Shown: piece after piece, positions 9,090 through 18,185 of the stretch
How positions within the stretch are numbered: the stretch's first letter is position 1
Layout of the letters: each line of letters starts with the position of its first letter
DNA from: DASXQK01 sp963757155
GTDB lineage: Bacteria; Pseudomonadota; Alphaproteobacteria; Dongiales; Dongiaceae
Direction of reading: 5' to 3'
Assembly: GCA_963757155.1 (NCBI GenBank)
Contig: CAVWQS010000006.1
Coordinates: forward strand, 310,001-374,000
DNA length: 64,000 bases
Program-made: the position numbers and the translations under genes
The notes under the pieces: model-generated
What the model was told of the DNA's origin: nothing
The model's input: the letters and a program-made list of their open reading frames with translations, nothing else
The model's database searches: none

Positions 9090-10304
9090 ATGACCCAAGC
9101 GAACCCGACCGCCGCCGAGCTCGGCATCATGGCGGGATTTCCGCCGGCCTTGGACAAGCGGGTGAGCTTGGCCAATTGGGATTTGCCGCCCTTCAACCGG
9201 TGGAGCTTCCAGAACGTCCGCTCCGTGCTTCCCACCCGCGTGATTCCGCGGAACGCCGGGCCGGGTATCGACTTGCCCCAGGCACCTCATGACCTGGAGG
9301 AAGTGAGCTTCACCGACCTCGACGGCAGCCAGCGCACGGTGGGCGATATGCTGGCCACCACCTTTACCGACGGCTTCCTCCTGCTTCATCGCGGCCGCGT
9401 CGTCTTCGAGCGCTACATGAACGGCATGTCCGAGACGACGCCGCATCTCTCCCAGTCGGTGGTGAAGTCCTTCGTCGGCACGCTGGTCGGCATCATGGTC
9501 GGGCGCGGGGTGCTCGCCCTCGACCAGCCGGTCTCCCACTATGTGCCCGAGCTCGCCGGCACGGGCTATGCCGGGGCGACGCTGGGCCAGGTCCTCGACA
9601 TGCGCAGCGGCGTGCGCTTCGTGGAGGATTATCTCGATCCGGCCTCCGAGGTGGGCATGCTGGATCGGGTCGCGGGATGGAAGCCGCCGCTGCCCGGCGA
9701 GGTGTTGGGCGGGATCTACGACTTCATCCTGACCCTGAAGCAGGAGCGCCCCCACGGCGGTAATTTCGCCTATCGCTCCATCGAGACCGATGTGCTGGGC
9801 TGGGTGCTGGAGCGGGCGACGGGGCGAGGCTTGGCGGATCTACTGAGCCGGGAGCTCTGGCAATCGCTGGGATGCGAAGCCGACGCCTCCATGGCCATCG
9901 ATCGCGCCGGCACCTGCCAGGCCGATGGTGGGCTCAGCGCGTGCCTCCGCGACTATGCGCGCCTCGCCTTGCTCTATCTTCAGGACGGTTCGTGCAACGG
10001 ACGCCAGATTCTGCCGGCGGCCTGGGTCGCGGCCTGCCGGACCGGGGACCGCGAGGCCTTCGCGCCGCTCTATGCCGAGCGCTTCGCCGCCTTTCCCGAG
10101 TCGGCCTATAGCCGGCAATGGTGGGTCTTCGACCGCAAGGCCGGCCGGCATGCCGCCCTCGGCATCTTCGGGCAGATGATCCTGATCGATCCGTCGCGCG
10201 AGCTGGCCGCGGTCAAGCTCTCCTCCTGGCCGGATCCGCTGAACGATGCGATGCGGGTGTCGACGGTCAGAGCCATCGATGCGATCATTCTGGCCTTGAG
10301 CTAA
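9090..10304 (+). CDS. Serine hydrolase, class C beta-lactamase / NylB-like
   Basis: A 404-residue penicillin-binding-protein-fold hydrolase. The active-site S-x-x-K is SVVK (S123, K126), a Tyr motif follows in NFAYRSIETD, and the C-terminal glycine-rich strand is HAALGIFGQ. The closest recognisable group is 6-aminohexanoate-dimer hydrolase-type esterases and amidases. No signal peptide is visible, so it is probably cytoplasmic. ATG 9090 follows a purine-rich GAGGGAGAGG site. It is 19 bases upstream of the isochorismatase-like gene, almost certainly co-transcribed. Confidence 0.82.
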   Translation: MTQANPTAAELGIMAGFPPALDKRVSLANWDLPPFNRWSFQNVRSVLPTRVIPRNAGPGIDLPQAPHDLEEVSFTDLDGSQRTVGDMLATTFTDGFLLLHRGRVVFERYMNGMSETTPHLSQSVVKSFVGTLVGIMVGRGVLALDQPVSHYVPELAGTGYAGATLGQVLDMRSGVRFVEDYLDPASEVGMLDRVAGWKPPLPGEVLGGIYDFILTLKQERPHGGNFAYRSIETDVLGWVLERATGRGLADLLSRELWQSLGCEADASMAIDRAGTCQADGGLSACLRDYARLALLYLQDGSCNGRQILPAAWVAACRTGDREAFAPLYAERFAAFPESAYSRQWWVFDRKAGRHAALGIFGQMILIDPSRELAAVKLSSWPDPLNDAMRVSTVRAIDAIILALS

Positions 10305-10323
10305 GGGCCGGGGAGGGCAGGGA

Positions 10324-10848
10324 ATGCGGAGCGCGCTGCTCGTCGTCGACGTGCAACAGGGAATGTTCATGCCGCCCACGCCGGCCTTCCAAGGCGAGGC
10401 GGTGGTCGAGAAGATCGCCGGGCTCCTGGCGCGCGCCCGCGCCCAAAACCTGCCGGTCATCCATGTCCAGCATGATGGCGGGCCCGGCGACGTTCTCGAA
10501 CGGGGATCACAGGGCTGGCAGATCCATCCGGGTATCACCATCGCCGCGGGCGAACCCATTATCGAGAAGCGCTATTGCAGCGCCTTCCAGGAAACCGATC
10601 TCGGCTCTCGACTCGCTGCGGCCGGCATCGAGCGGGTCATCGTCGCGGGGCTGCAGACGGAGTTCTGCATCGACACGACCTGCCGCGCCGCCATGGCGCA
10701 GGGATTGAAGGTCGTGCTCGTCTCCGATGCCCATACGACCTTCGATACGCCCGACCTCTCCGCCGCCCAGATCATCGCCCACCACAATCGCACCCTGGCG
10801 GGCGGCGGCTTCTGCGAGCTGCAGCCGGCCTCCTCGCTGCAGCTTTAG
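10324..10848 (+). CDS. Isochorismatase-family cysteine hydrolase
   Basis: A 174-residue cysteine hydrolase. The catalytic triad is visible as D9 (VVDVQ), K82 (EKRYCSAF) and C115 (QTEFCIDTT). The family includes nicotinamidases and N-carbamoyl or ureido hydrolases, and the exact amide cannot be assigned. It forms a two-gene operon with the NylB-like hydrolase, suggesting sequential hydrolysis of an amide compound. Confidence 0.85.
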   Translation: MRSALLVVDVQQGMFMPPTPAFQGEAVVEKIAGLLARARAQNLPVIHVQHDGGPGDVLERGSQGWQIHPGITIAAGEPIIEKRYCSAFQETDLGSRLAAAGIERVIVAGLQTEFCIDTTCRAAMAQGLKVVLVSDAHTTFDTPDLSAAQIIAHHNRTLAGGGFCELQPASSLQL

Positions 10849-10901
10849 CGCAAGGTCGCGCCCTTAAGGGGAGCCAGCAAGCTTCGCGCACACCCTCTTT
10901 G

Positions 10902-11234
10902 CCGTCATGGTCGGCGCAGGCCGACCATCCACGAGTTTGCTTGCCGAAGGGCTGGGTGTTTCTTCCGCTTTCCGAATGGCCAGCTTTGTGGTTGCAAAGC
11001 AAGAAAGTGGGTCACGGAGGACGCGGAGGGATGCCGGAGATCACGGAGTGAGAACCCGGATCTTCACTTCTCCTCGTGACTCCTCCGCGAACTCCGCGGC
11101 CTCCGTGTCGAAATACTTGCAGTCGCACCACCCGGCTGTTCTCGATCAGATCGGGCGGTGATCGAAAATCCAGGCGTATATCGGATCAGGGGCTGGCAAA
11201 CTCGTGGATGGTCGGCCTGCGCCGACCATGACGG
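10902..11234. repeat. MITE-like element: 39-bp perfect terminal inverted repeats with inner hairpin
   Basis: Bases 10902-10940 and 11196-11234 are exact reverse complements (39 of 39). Each arm itself contains a small palindrome (GGTCGGC-GCAG-GCCGACC). Inside lies an imperfect hairpin at about 11013-11107, built from CACGGAGG and GCGGAG units facing their complements. A related half-site (CCGACCATGACGG) recurs near 11290. There is no coding capacity and no clear target duplication. It fills most of the gap of about 600 bases between the cysteine hydrolase and the OmpA-type gene; nothing else is seen there except the terminator at 11380. Confidence 0.75.
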
Positions 11235-11379
11235 AAGAGAGAGCGAGCGAGGCTTGCTGACCTGAGCCGGCAGCCGTGGGACTTCGCCCGACCATGACGG
11301 GAGCGCAGAGAGGATTGTCGCGACCGCTTAATGCGGGATGGTCTGGCCCCGTTTGAGCTGGGGCGAGGCTCCGCCCCCC

Positions 11380-11416
11380 AAAAAGAAAGCGGCGCCGGGG
11401 TTTCCCCCGGCGCCGC
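11380..11416 (-). terminator. Rho-independent terminator of the OmpA-type gene
   Basis: A 12-bp perfect GC stem (GCGGCGCCGGGG paired with CCCCGGCGCCGC) with a 4-base loop. On the minus strand it is followed by a T-rich tail (TTTCTTTTT), 30 bases past the stop codon at 11447. Confidence 0.88.
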
Positions 11417-11446
11417 CGGTAGCTTCGTCGGTCGAGTTCCCTGCGA

Positions 11447-12272
11447 TTACGGCTGCAGGATGATCTCGGCGCGGCGGTTCTTGGCCTCGCGAACGTTCGG
11501 GCCGGTCGGCACTGCCAGATCCGTGAAGCCACGGCTGGCGACCGTGATCTTGTCGGCAGGCACGCCGCCGGAGATCAGGGCCGTGCGGACCGCGTCGGCA
11601 CGACGCAGACCCAGAGCCATGTTGTAGTCAGCCGGACCCACCGTGTCGGTATGGCCGGTCACCGAGACCGATGACGGCGGATGCATTCTGGCATCGGCCA
11701 ACACCTGGTTGATGACCTGCTGACCCGCCGCGTTGATCACGGCCTTGTCGAAGTCGAAGTAGACGGTGTAGTTGCCCGGCGCCATCGCCAGGAGCCGCCG
11801 CCGCTTCCTTCTTCTCGAGCTCGTCAAGAGCGGCCATCAGGTCGTTCTTGCAGGCTGCGATCTCGTCCTTCTGCCAGCCTTCGTCCTGCTCATGGACCCA
11901 GCAGTCGAACTTGACCTGGGCCTTGGCAGCCACCGCCGGCTTGGCATCGCGGCCGCCATTGTCGAGGTCGGTGATCAGACGCTGACGCGCCGCGGCAATC
12001 TCGCCCGCCGCATCGCCAAGGTCATAGGTTGCCGGATCTTCCGGCGGAACCGCCGTTCCGGAAGCCGCCGTCAGGCCCTTGCGGGCGAAGTAATCGGCCG
12101 CGGCCCAATCATATTCGTCATGCTCTTCGGCGACGAAAGACTTGTACTCCTCGGTCAGCGCCTGGGTGAAGGCAGAGCCCGTACCCTTCGCTTTGCCGAC
12201 TTCCTCGATATTGCTGACGCAGCCGGCCAACAGACCGAGGGCCGCAACGGCGCCGAGAACCTGTAGTTTCAT
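11447..12272 (-). CDS. OmpA-family lipoprotein (frameshifted at about 11788)
   Basis: An N-terminal lipoprotein signal (LGLLAGC, Cys18), a central region ending in an acidic/basic helix (LDELEKKEAAAA), then an OmpA_C peptidoglycan-binding domain (YFDFDKA, GHTDTVG, NRRAEI). The first part is in one frame (12272 to about 11790) and the OmpA domain in the next (to 11447). Removing one G from the CCTGGCGATGG stretch near 11788 restores a continuous protein of about 274 residues reading AAAPAMAPGNY. Likely role: outer-membrane lipoprotein tethering envelope and cell wall. One of ten single-base-insertion frameshifts in this window. Confidence 0.82.
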
Positions 12273-12510
12273 GATGACCCCCTTGAAAGCGACTAACCAT
12301 CCCTAGAACAGCGAGTTGAGTATAGCCCGTCTTGCCCGCACCGCCAACGGCGCGTCTCTGAGCTATGATATTAATCCATATACCCCGTTTTGGCTCAAGG
12401 CGAAACCTAAAAATTAATTGGGAACAATGCGGTATGGGGCGACGTTTAGGAGAGTCGCCAGAAATCGCCTCGTTTTCGCCTTAATCCGGCATCGGAGGCC
12501 GATTCGGCCT

Positions 12511-15009
12511 CTACCAGCGGCCTCCGAAATGGTGGAATCCGCCTCCGCCACCCCAGCTGCGGCCGCCCCAGCCACCACCGCCCCAGCCGCCGAAAGACCC
12601 GCCCCGAAAGCCGCCGCTGAACCCACTATCACCATAATAGCCGCGGTTGGCGTAGCTGGAATAGCGGTCGTCCCCCCAGCTGCGGGCCTGGTTCTCGTCA
12701 TCGAGCTGGGAGGAATTGAAGGGGGAATTCATGTCGTGCCAGCCGCCGCCGGTGTTCTGCTGCCAGCCGCTGCCGTCGTTGCGATAGACGTTCCCGTCGG
12801 AGCCCGCATAGACGTCATTGCCGTTATGGGCCGTGCCATAGGTGTTGGTTTGGCCGGTCCTGCCATTGGTCACCGTCGCGGTGGTCTCGCCGGCGGTCTT
12901 GCCGTTCACATTGCCGGTCGAGGCATGCTGGACATCGGCGCTGGAGCCCGTATTCGGATTGTAGGCCGAGGCGCTGCCGGCGCGCGCGAAATTGCCGGTC
13001 TCGGGATTATAGGCCGCATTGCGGTCCACATCGCCGGAGGTGCCGGTCTCGCTATTGTGGAATTGCCTGTTGTATCCGGCGGCCTCGTTGCCGGTATAGG
13101 CGTTGTAGCCGGAGTAGCTGTGGACGTTGGAGCTGACGCCGGTGCGGGAGTTATAGGTGCCGAAGTGGCTCGCCTCGCCGGAATTGCCGGTATAGGGGTT
13201 GTAGCCGTAGTCGTGATAGCCGTCGTAAGTGGTATTGCCGTAGTGGCCGTAGAAATTGTCGTAACCGGGGTTGTAGCAGCAGCCGTGCCAGCCGTCGTGC
13301 CAGTAGTAGTCGTTCCAGTAGTAGTCGTTGTAATAGACGGGTCCCCAATAGGGAGCCGGCATGAGCAGCTCCTCGGTGGCCATGCCCATGGCGAAGCCGA
13401 AGGCCGCGTCGGCGGCCGGGTCATAGGCGGGGTAGACGGCGACGCCATAGGTGGGCGGGGCGGGGTAATAGTCGACGCCGACCCAGGCCGGATAGTCGTA
13501 GCCCGTGCCGTAGACCACGACGCCGTCGGGCTCGACCACCGTCCCGACATAGCCCGGGGTATAGCCGACCTCGACGGACTCAGGGCTCGCCCAATAGACC
13601 TGCACATAGGTCACGTAATGCAGGGATGAGCTCGCCGGAATCGAGTAGATGACGTCGGGCACATAGGCCGCCACGACCCAGGGCCCCAGCACCGAGCTGG
13701 CGGTGAACCAGACGCCCCGGCGCAGCGCATAGAAGCTCGAGGGATTGACCTCGATGATGGCGTCGGGCGAATTGGCGACATATTGCAGCGGCGTCCCTTC
13801 GATGGCGCGGAACTGGGGTGCGCCATCGAAGACGGGGGTGAAGCTCGGTCCCCCCCGGCGCGGGATGACGGCCGTCTGGGGAATCGAATCCGCGATCAGC
13901 GCTTCCTTCGCTTGAGATGTGCCCGCCACGGAAGCCAGCACCTCTGCCGCCGGCACCCCCGACGGTATGCGCCGGAAATCTGCCGGAAGCTCGCTGCCGG
14001 GAACATAGCGCCACGGGCCGGCCAGCGAACCCGCCCGGAACCAGCGGCCGGAGATCAGGACGTAGTAGTCGTTATTGTCGGTGTCGATGATGACGTCGTT
14101 CAGGCTGTTGCTGGCCCAGAGAAGCATGGTGTTGGCGATGGGCACGAATTGCGGCTGGCCCCGAAAGACGACCAGCTCGGTCGGCTTATAGGCGACATGG
14201 ATCGAGGGTACCGTGACCGCCAGCGAGGGCTTGGTCTTCCCATTGCCCTGGAGGAGGTCGACCACATCCTTCTTCGCCAGATCGGTCGCGATATTGTTCA
14301 GCTCGGCCGGCACGCTGGTCGCGACATGCCAGGGGCCGTCCAGCGCATCGGCCACCATCCAGCCGTCATAGACATGCAAATAGATGCTGCCGCCAGGCGC
14401 GTAAAGGATGAGGGCGCGGGTGTTGACGACCCGCTGGTAGCCGGTGCCGGCGACGGTGCGCAGCGCCGGATATCCGGAGACCGGCACGAGGACGGCCGTG
14501 CGATAGCTGATGATGATTTCCGGCGGGTCGTTCTTCACCGCCACCGTTCTGGCCGTCAGCTTTTGGACCGTGAGGAACCCCTGCAGGCGGTCGAGGGAAA
14601 TCCGCGTGGTAGCGCCGGGCAGCAGCCGGCCGATATCGGCGTAATAGCGCTGGCCGTGATCGGGCAGGGAGGGGAAATCGATCTGCAGCAGGCTGAAGTT
14701 GAAGAGGCTCACCATCCGCGCGGTGCGGTCGACCAGGGTATGGGCGCTGGCGCGGATCACGCCGAAGACCTCTTGACCGCCGTCGCTGGGCTTCACGGCG
14801 ACGGCGGCGCGGAACTTGAGGAAACCACCGTCCCAGCTGTCGACCTGCGGCTGGTAGATGGTCAGGGTGCCGCCGGTGATCTGCATCCGGCGCGGCCAGG
14901 GATCGGGATTGGTCGGCACCGCGGCGTTGCTTGGCTGCAGGGTGATCAGGAATAGTCCGAGCAGGGCGATGGCAAGTATTGCCAGAGAAGCCGGAACGCG
15001 CGACGTCAT
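12511..15009 (-). CDS. Large exported protein with YNxxTG repeats and Gly/Tyr-rich C-terminus
   Basis: An 832-residue exported protein. The start at ATG 15009 (MTSRVPASLAIL) has the ribosome site CGGAGA and begins a signal peptide; a GTG start 24 bases upstream is possible. The first 500 residues form a beta-rich conserved region with repeated WF/WYxxxSLxGPW-like units (GRWFRAGSLAGPW, GVWFTASSVLGPW). Then come a Tyr/Gly-rich stretch (YYWNDYYWHDGW), repeated YNPYTG, YNSRTG, YNAYTG, YNPETG and YNPNTG units, and a Gly/Trp/Phe-rich tail. It resembles proteins loosely annotated carbohydrate-binding family V/XII; function is unknown, probably cell surface. A short inverted repeat (GAGGCCG/CGGCCTC) overlaps the stop codon. 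Confidence 0.75.
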   Translation of the reverse strand: MTSRVPASLAILAIALLGLFLITLQPSNAAVPTNPDPWPRRMQITGGTLTIYQPQVDSWDGGFLKFRAAVAVKPSDGGQEVFGVIRASAHTLVDRTARMVSLFNFSLLQIDFPSLPDHGQRYYADIGRLLPGATTRISLDRLQGFLTVQKLTARTVAVKNDPPEIIISYRTAVLVPVSGYPALRTVAGTGYQRVVNTRALILYAPGGSIYLHVYDGWMVADALDGPWHVATSVPAELNNIATDLAKKDVVDLLQGNGKTKPSLAVTVPSIHVAYKPTELVVFRGQPQFVPIANTMLLWASNSLNDVIIDTDNNDYYVLISGRWFRAGSLAGPWRYVPGSELPADFRRIPSGVPAAEVLASVAGTSQAKEALIADSIPQTAVIPRRGGPSFTPVFDGAPQFRAIEGTPLQYVANSPDAIIEVNPSSFYALRRGVWFTASSVLGPWVVAAYVPDVIYSIPASSSLHYVTYVQVYWASPESVEVGYTPGYVGTVVEPDGVVVYGTGYDYPAWVGVDYYPAPPTYGVAVYPAYDPAADAAFGFAMGMATEELLMPAPYWGPVYYNDYYWNDYYWHDGWHGCCYNPGYDNFYGHYGNTTYDGYHDYGYNPYTGNSGEASHFGTYNSRTGVSSNVHSYSGYNAYTGNEAAGYNRQFHNSETGTSGDVDRNAAYNPETGNFARAGSASAYNPNTGSSADVQHASTGNVNGKTAGETTATVTNGRTGQTNTYGTAHNGNDVYAGSDGNVYRNDGSGWQQNTGGGWHDMNSPFNSSQLDDENQARSWGDDRYSSYANRGYYGDSGFSGGFRGGSFGGWGGGGWGGRSWGGGGGFHHFGGRW

Positions 15010-15171
15010 GCCATGTCTCCGCAGACAAAACACCCACCGTGCCCCGGCCGGCGGGGGCCGACCGAGGCTGGGCGGAAATATATCTTAGCTGCCTCGCCGG
15101 CGGCCAGAGGCGCCGGCTCGCGGCTGGTCACATTTAGGTTGGGTCGCGTTTAGTTTTGGCCTGGCGCAAGA

Positions 15172-15200
15172 GCGGGTCAGCTCGAATCAAGCTGACCCGC
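15172..15200 (-). terminator. Strong stem-loop, possible terminator of the SYLF gene
   Basis: A perfect 11-bp inverted repeat (GCGGGTCAGCT / AGCTGACCCGC) with a 7-base loop, 32 bases past the SYLF-gene stop codon. It lacks a T-run on the minus strand, so termination is inferred from position and stem strength only. Confidence 0.5.
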
Positions 15201-15231
15201 GAGGCTTGCCCGACCTAAGCCACCAGAGCTT

Positions 15232-15972
15232 CTAGCGTCCCCAGGCTTCGATCGTGGCCTTCGACAGCTCTGACCGCAGCTCGGCGGCGGCCGCGACATG
15301 ACCTTGAACAGCGGTGATGCCGGCCATGTTGTAGCCGGCGCCGTACAGCGCCTGGTTGTACTCGTTGCCGGGCCAGAGCTTGGTCCCCTGGAGTCCGCCG
15401 CCAGCGAAGAGGCCCTGGGCCGTCGCGACGGAGATCACCTCGATTCCGCTGCTGATGCTGCCGGATGTGGCGCCCTCGACGCCGAGATTGGCCAAGGCGA
15501 ATCCGCCCGACCCGCCCAGGCGGGCCGCGCCGTCCAGGAGCTGGTCGACGCCGGCATCGGTCATGATGACCATGACCAGGCTCTCATCCTCGCCGCCCGC
15601 TTCGAAGCCCAGACCCACGGCTCCGATATGAAGAAAAACCGGATCGCTCCAGGACTTGCCGTGGCGGCGCAGCAGGACTCCCTGACCGCCCGACGCGGTG
15701 AGCAGGAATCCGCCCTGCACGTCATGGGGCACGATGTAGATGGCGCGGGCGCCGCCCATCAGGTTGCGGACGGCCTGCCACTTCGGATTAACCAGGAAAT
15801 TGCGGACCGATTTGGTCGCCGATTGGACGAGCCCGTTCGCCTGGCTCTGGTCATCCGCCCGGGCGACGTCGCCGATGCCGGCGAGGAGGCCGATTGCGAA
15901 AACGGCGGTAAGCGCGTGACGAAGCAATGTACGGCGGGCGAGCTTGCCCGACGGTGATGCCTGAAATGTCAT
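15232..15972 (-). CDS. SYLF/Ysc84-domain exported lipid-binding protein
   Basis: A 246-residue protein with a signal peptide (residues about 15-40, LTAVFAIGLLAGIGDVARA) and a SYLF domain: KWQAVRNLMGGARAIYIVP, then GGQGVLLRR, and the central VFLHIGAVGLGFEAGGE segment. SYLF domains bind phosphoinositides or other lipids in eukaryotes; bacterial roles are unclear. The start at 15972 is set by the GGGAGACTACTT ribosome site directly upstream. It is divergent from the small lipoprotein at 16123. Confidence 0.8.
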   Translation of the reverse strand: MTFQASPSGKLARRTLLRHALTAVFAIGLLAGIGDVARADDQSQANGLVQSATKSVRNFLVNPKWQAVRNLMGGARAIYIVPHDVQGGFLLTASGGQGVLLRRHGKSWSDPVFLHIGAVGLGFEAGGEDESLVMVIMTDAGVDQLLDGAARLGGSGGFALANLGVEGATSGSISSGIEVISVATAQGLFAGGGLQGTKLWPGNEYNQALYGAGYNMAGITAVQGHVAAAAELRSELSKATIEAWGR

Positions 15973-16122
15973 AAGTAGTCTCCCTGTGGAATGAAAGCCG
16001 CTGTTCTTAGAGCCGAAGCTTGGTCGCAACAAGGGCGACGTCTCTCGCGCGGGGTCTGTGCTAGGTTTTGTCCATCCGCCCCCGCATTGGAGGAGGGCGG
16101 GGAGGGTGCAAAGGAGGTTCGC

Positions 16123-16488
16123 ATGCTTCTTCGATCGGCGATCCATCGGCACGGGGCTGCCCTGGCGGCCCCGGCGCTGCTGCTTCTGCTGGCAGCCTGC
16201 AGCAGCCCCGGGGGCATGCCCGGCGGCACGCTGCCGCCGCCCAATGTCATCATCGTCGCCCAGAAGGAGCCGCCGCCGCCCCAGGCCGAAACCGTGCCGC
16301 CGCCGCCCGCGGCCACGGCGTCCGAATATTTCGTCTGGGAGCCCGGCCATTGGCATTGGACCGGCACCGGTTTCGTCTGGATTCCCGGTCTCTATATCGA
16401 GCGGCCGTATCTAGGCCGCGTCTGGATCCATGGCGGCTGGAGCTATAGCGATCTCACCTGGACCTGGACGCCCGGCCATTGGAGCTGA
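16123..16488 (+). CDS. Small lipoprotein with W-rich GHW motifs
   Basis: A 121-residue lipoprotein. AAGGAGG lies 6 bases before ATG 16123. The signal ends in LLAACSS (lipobox Cys), followed by a Pro-rich linker (PPPPQ, PPPPA) and two Trp-rich units (EPGHWHWTGTGFVWIPG and TWTPGHWS) of the YXWxxG type found in envelope proteins. Function unknown; probably outer-membrane anchored. Confidence 0.78.
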   Translation: MLLRSAIHRHGAALAAPALLLLLAACSSPGGMPGGTLPPPNVIIVAQKEPPPPQAETVPPPPAATASEYFVWEPGHWHWTGTGFVWIPGLYIERPYLGRVWIHGGWSYSDLTWTWTPGHWS

Positions 16489-16509
16489 CCCGGAAGCTGA
16501 GCTAGCGCG

Positions 16510-17127
16510 TCAGGATCCACCTTTCAGCGCCGTGATGGCCGTGGCGACATCGCGGCTGAGGGCGGCGAGATCCTGGCTCATGGCGGCCACCTGGGCATCA
16601 TAGGGGCGGGGGTTGTCGGTCTGGCTCGCGCCCGGTGGCGCTGGCTGGCTGTAGCTCGAGCGGCGCATCAGCACCACCGTGCCATCCTTGGGGTTGACGA
16701 TGCTCCAGAAAACGCTGAGCACCGAGCTGCCGTCCTTGTCCTGCTCGAACCGGCTGACATCGAGGGTGACCTGATAATCGACGGGCGCGCCATCCTTCCA
16801 GGGATAGAGGGAGACCCTGTCGGTTGCGAGGAGGTTGGAGAGATTGGTCGCCAGTACCCGGGTGATATTGTCGTTCAGATCCCCGCCCCATTGATCGAAA
16901 TTGGCCTGATCCAGGCTATTGGCCTCGACACTGCTGACGATCTGCGGACGGTCGAGATATTTCGGCAAAGTGATGGGGCCAATGCCGATGGCCAGACCGC
17001 TGGGCGATGTGGCGGCCGGCTTCTCCGTCGTGGCGGTGAGCACATAGAGCCGCGTGGGCTTGTCGGCGCAGCCGGCAAGGGTGAGCAATACCAGGCCGGC
17101 GAGGATGTGGGCGAGGCTAGGGCGCAT
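16510..17127 (-). CDS. PqiC-like ABC-transport auxiliary lipoprotein
   Basis: A 205-residue lipoprotein (lipobox LTLAGC, Cys19) of the PqiC/DUF330 family. The family hallmarks are LYVLTA after the lipobox and the IGPITLPKYLDRPQIV stretch. PqiC-type lipoproteins sit in the outer membrane and receive or channel lipids from MCE proteins. It is the last gene of a four-gene operon (permease, ATPase, MCE protein, lipoprotein), 17 bases after the MCE gene. Confidence 0.86.
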   Translation of the reverse strand: MRPSLAHILAGLVLLTLAGCADKPTRLYVLTATTEKPAATSPSGLAIGIGPITLPKYLDRPQIVSSVEANSLDQANFDQWGGDLNDNITRVLATNLSNLLATDRVSLYPWKDGAPVDYQVTLDVSRFEQDKDGSSVLSVFWSIVNPKDGTVVLMRRSSYSQPAPPGASQTDNPRPYDAQVAAMSQDLAALSRDVATAITALKGGS

Positions 17128-17144
17128 GGCGGCTTCCGTTGTGG

Positions 17145-18185
17145 TTACTTGTTGCCGGTCAGCAAGGCGTTGGGGTTGCGCTGAATATATTCGGCGAAGA
17201 CGCGGATCGCGCGGGCGGCGGCTTTGAATTCGGTCAGCGTGCTGTTGAGCTCGAAATAGATGGGCGAGCCCGGCGAGACGAGGCGCTGTGCCGCCACCAC
17301 CAGCGCCTGCGCCTGATCGAGAGTCGCCGTGGTCTTCGTCAACGCCTGCACCATCGGGCCGATGAGGCGCGGCAGGTCGCGGTTGAGATCGTCGACCAGC
17401 TTGCGGCTCTCGAGCAGCACCACATTGAGGTTCTGCATGGGCTCGCCGTCGCGCAGCTCCAGCCGCTTGCGCGCTTCCTGGAGCATCTGGCTCGCGTCGG
17501 TCGAGACGCCCAGCACGCTGTCGGTGAGCGGCTTGACCTGGGCGTTCAGATCGACGACGAGCCCGTCGGCCCGCTGGACCACGGTCTGGGCATCCTTGAG
17601 CATTTGATTGGCGGTGTCGATGGATTCCAGCAGCGCGGTGGAGATCTTCTCGAGGGGTAGCTTGCTGATCTTCGCCAGGAGGCTCGTGAGATTGGCCTTC
17701 AGCATGTCGATGTTCGAGGGAATCGTCGGCAGCTCCAATTCCGCGGTCTCGCCCGCGACCATATGGATCGGCGTATCCGGATAGAAATCGAAGTCGACGC
17801 TGGTCTGTCCCGTCACCAGGGATTGGATCTGGAGCTGGGCGCGCAAGCCACGCTGAACCAGCTCATTGATGTTGGTCTCGCTGCGCTTGCCGGAGACGAT
17901 CTGAAATTTCTCGGGGTTGAGGTCGATATAGACGGGAATGCGGAGCTTCTGCTCCCGGATGTCGTATTGAATGACGATCCTGGTGACGGTGCCGACCTTG
18001 ACTCCCCGAAACGTCACGGGGGAGCCCACATCCAGCCCGGCGAGGGACCCTGCGAAGTACAGGACTGCTTTGCCCTTCGGGGCGAAATACTGGCCGCTGC
18101 CGAAGGCCAGCAGTCCGATGATCACGAGCGCGATGGCGCCGAGGACGAAGCCGCCGATGAGCTTCGGATTGGCTCTCTTGCTCAT
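17145..18185 (-). CDS. mlaD: MlaD/MCE-family periplasmic lipid transport protein
   Basis: A 346-residue MCE protein: one N-terminal TM anchor (LIGGFVLGAIALVIIGLLAF), an MCE domain at about residues 40-120 (LDVGSPVTFRGVKVGTVTRI), then a long helical/coiled region. It has one MCE domain, unlike the three of PqiB, but its tail is longer than E. coli MlaD (183 residues). The start at 18185 gives an ATGA overlap with the ATPase gene. Role: lipid shuttle component between inner and outer membranes. Confidence 0.86.
   Translation of the reverse strand: MSKRANPKLIGGFVLGAIALVIIGLLAFGSGQYFAPKGKAVLYFAGSLAGLDVGSPVTFRGVKVGTVTRIVIQYDIREQKLRIPVYIDLNPEKFQIVSGKRSETNINELVQRGLRAQLQIQSLVTGQTSVDFDFYPDTPIHMVAGETAELELPTIPSNIDMLKANLTSLLAKISKLPLEKISTALLESIDTANQMLKDAQTVVQRADGLVVDLNAQVKPLTDSVLGVSTDASQMLQEARKRLELRDGEPMQNLNVVLLESRKLVDDLNRDLPRLIGPMVQALTKTTATLDQAQALVVAAQRLVSPGSPIYFELNSTLTEFKAAARAIRVFAEYIQRNPNALLTGNK

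Noticed and set aside
12495..12511. Terminator at the end of the surface-protein gene
   Set aside because: The 7-bp stem GAGGCCG/CGGCCTC includes the stop codon and has no T-run after it.
12418..13629. A 403-residue reading frame on the plus strand
   Set aside because: Its Val/Ile/Ala/Gly-repetitive sequence is the antisense of the Tyr/Gly/Asn-rich surface protein, with no start signal or homology.
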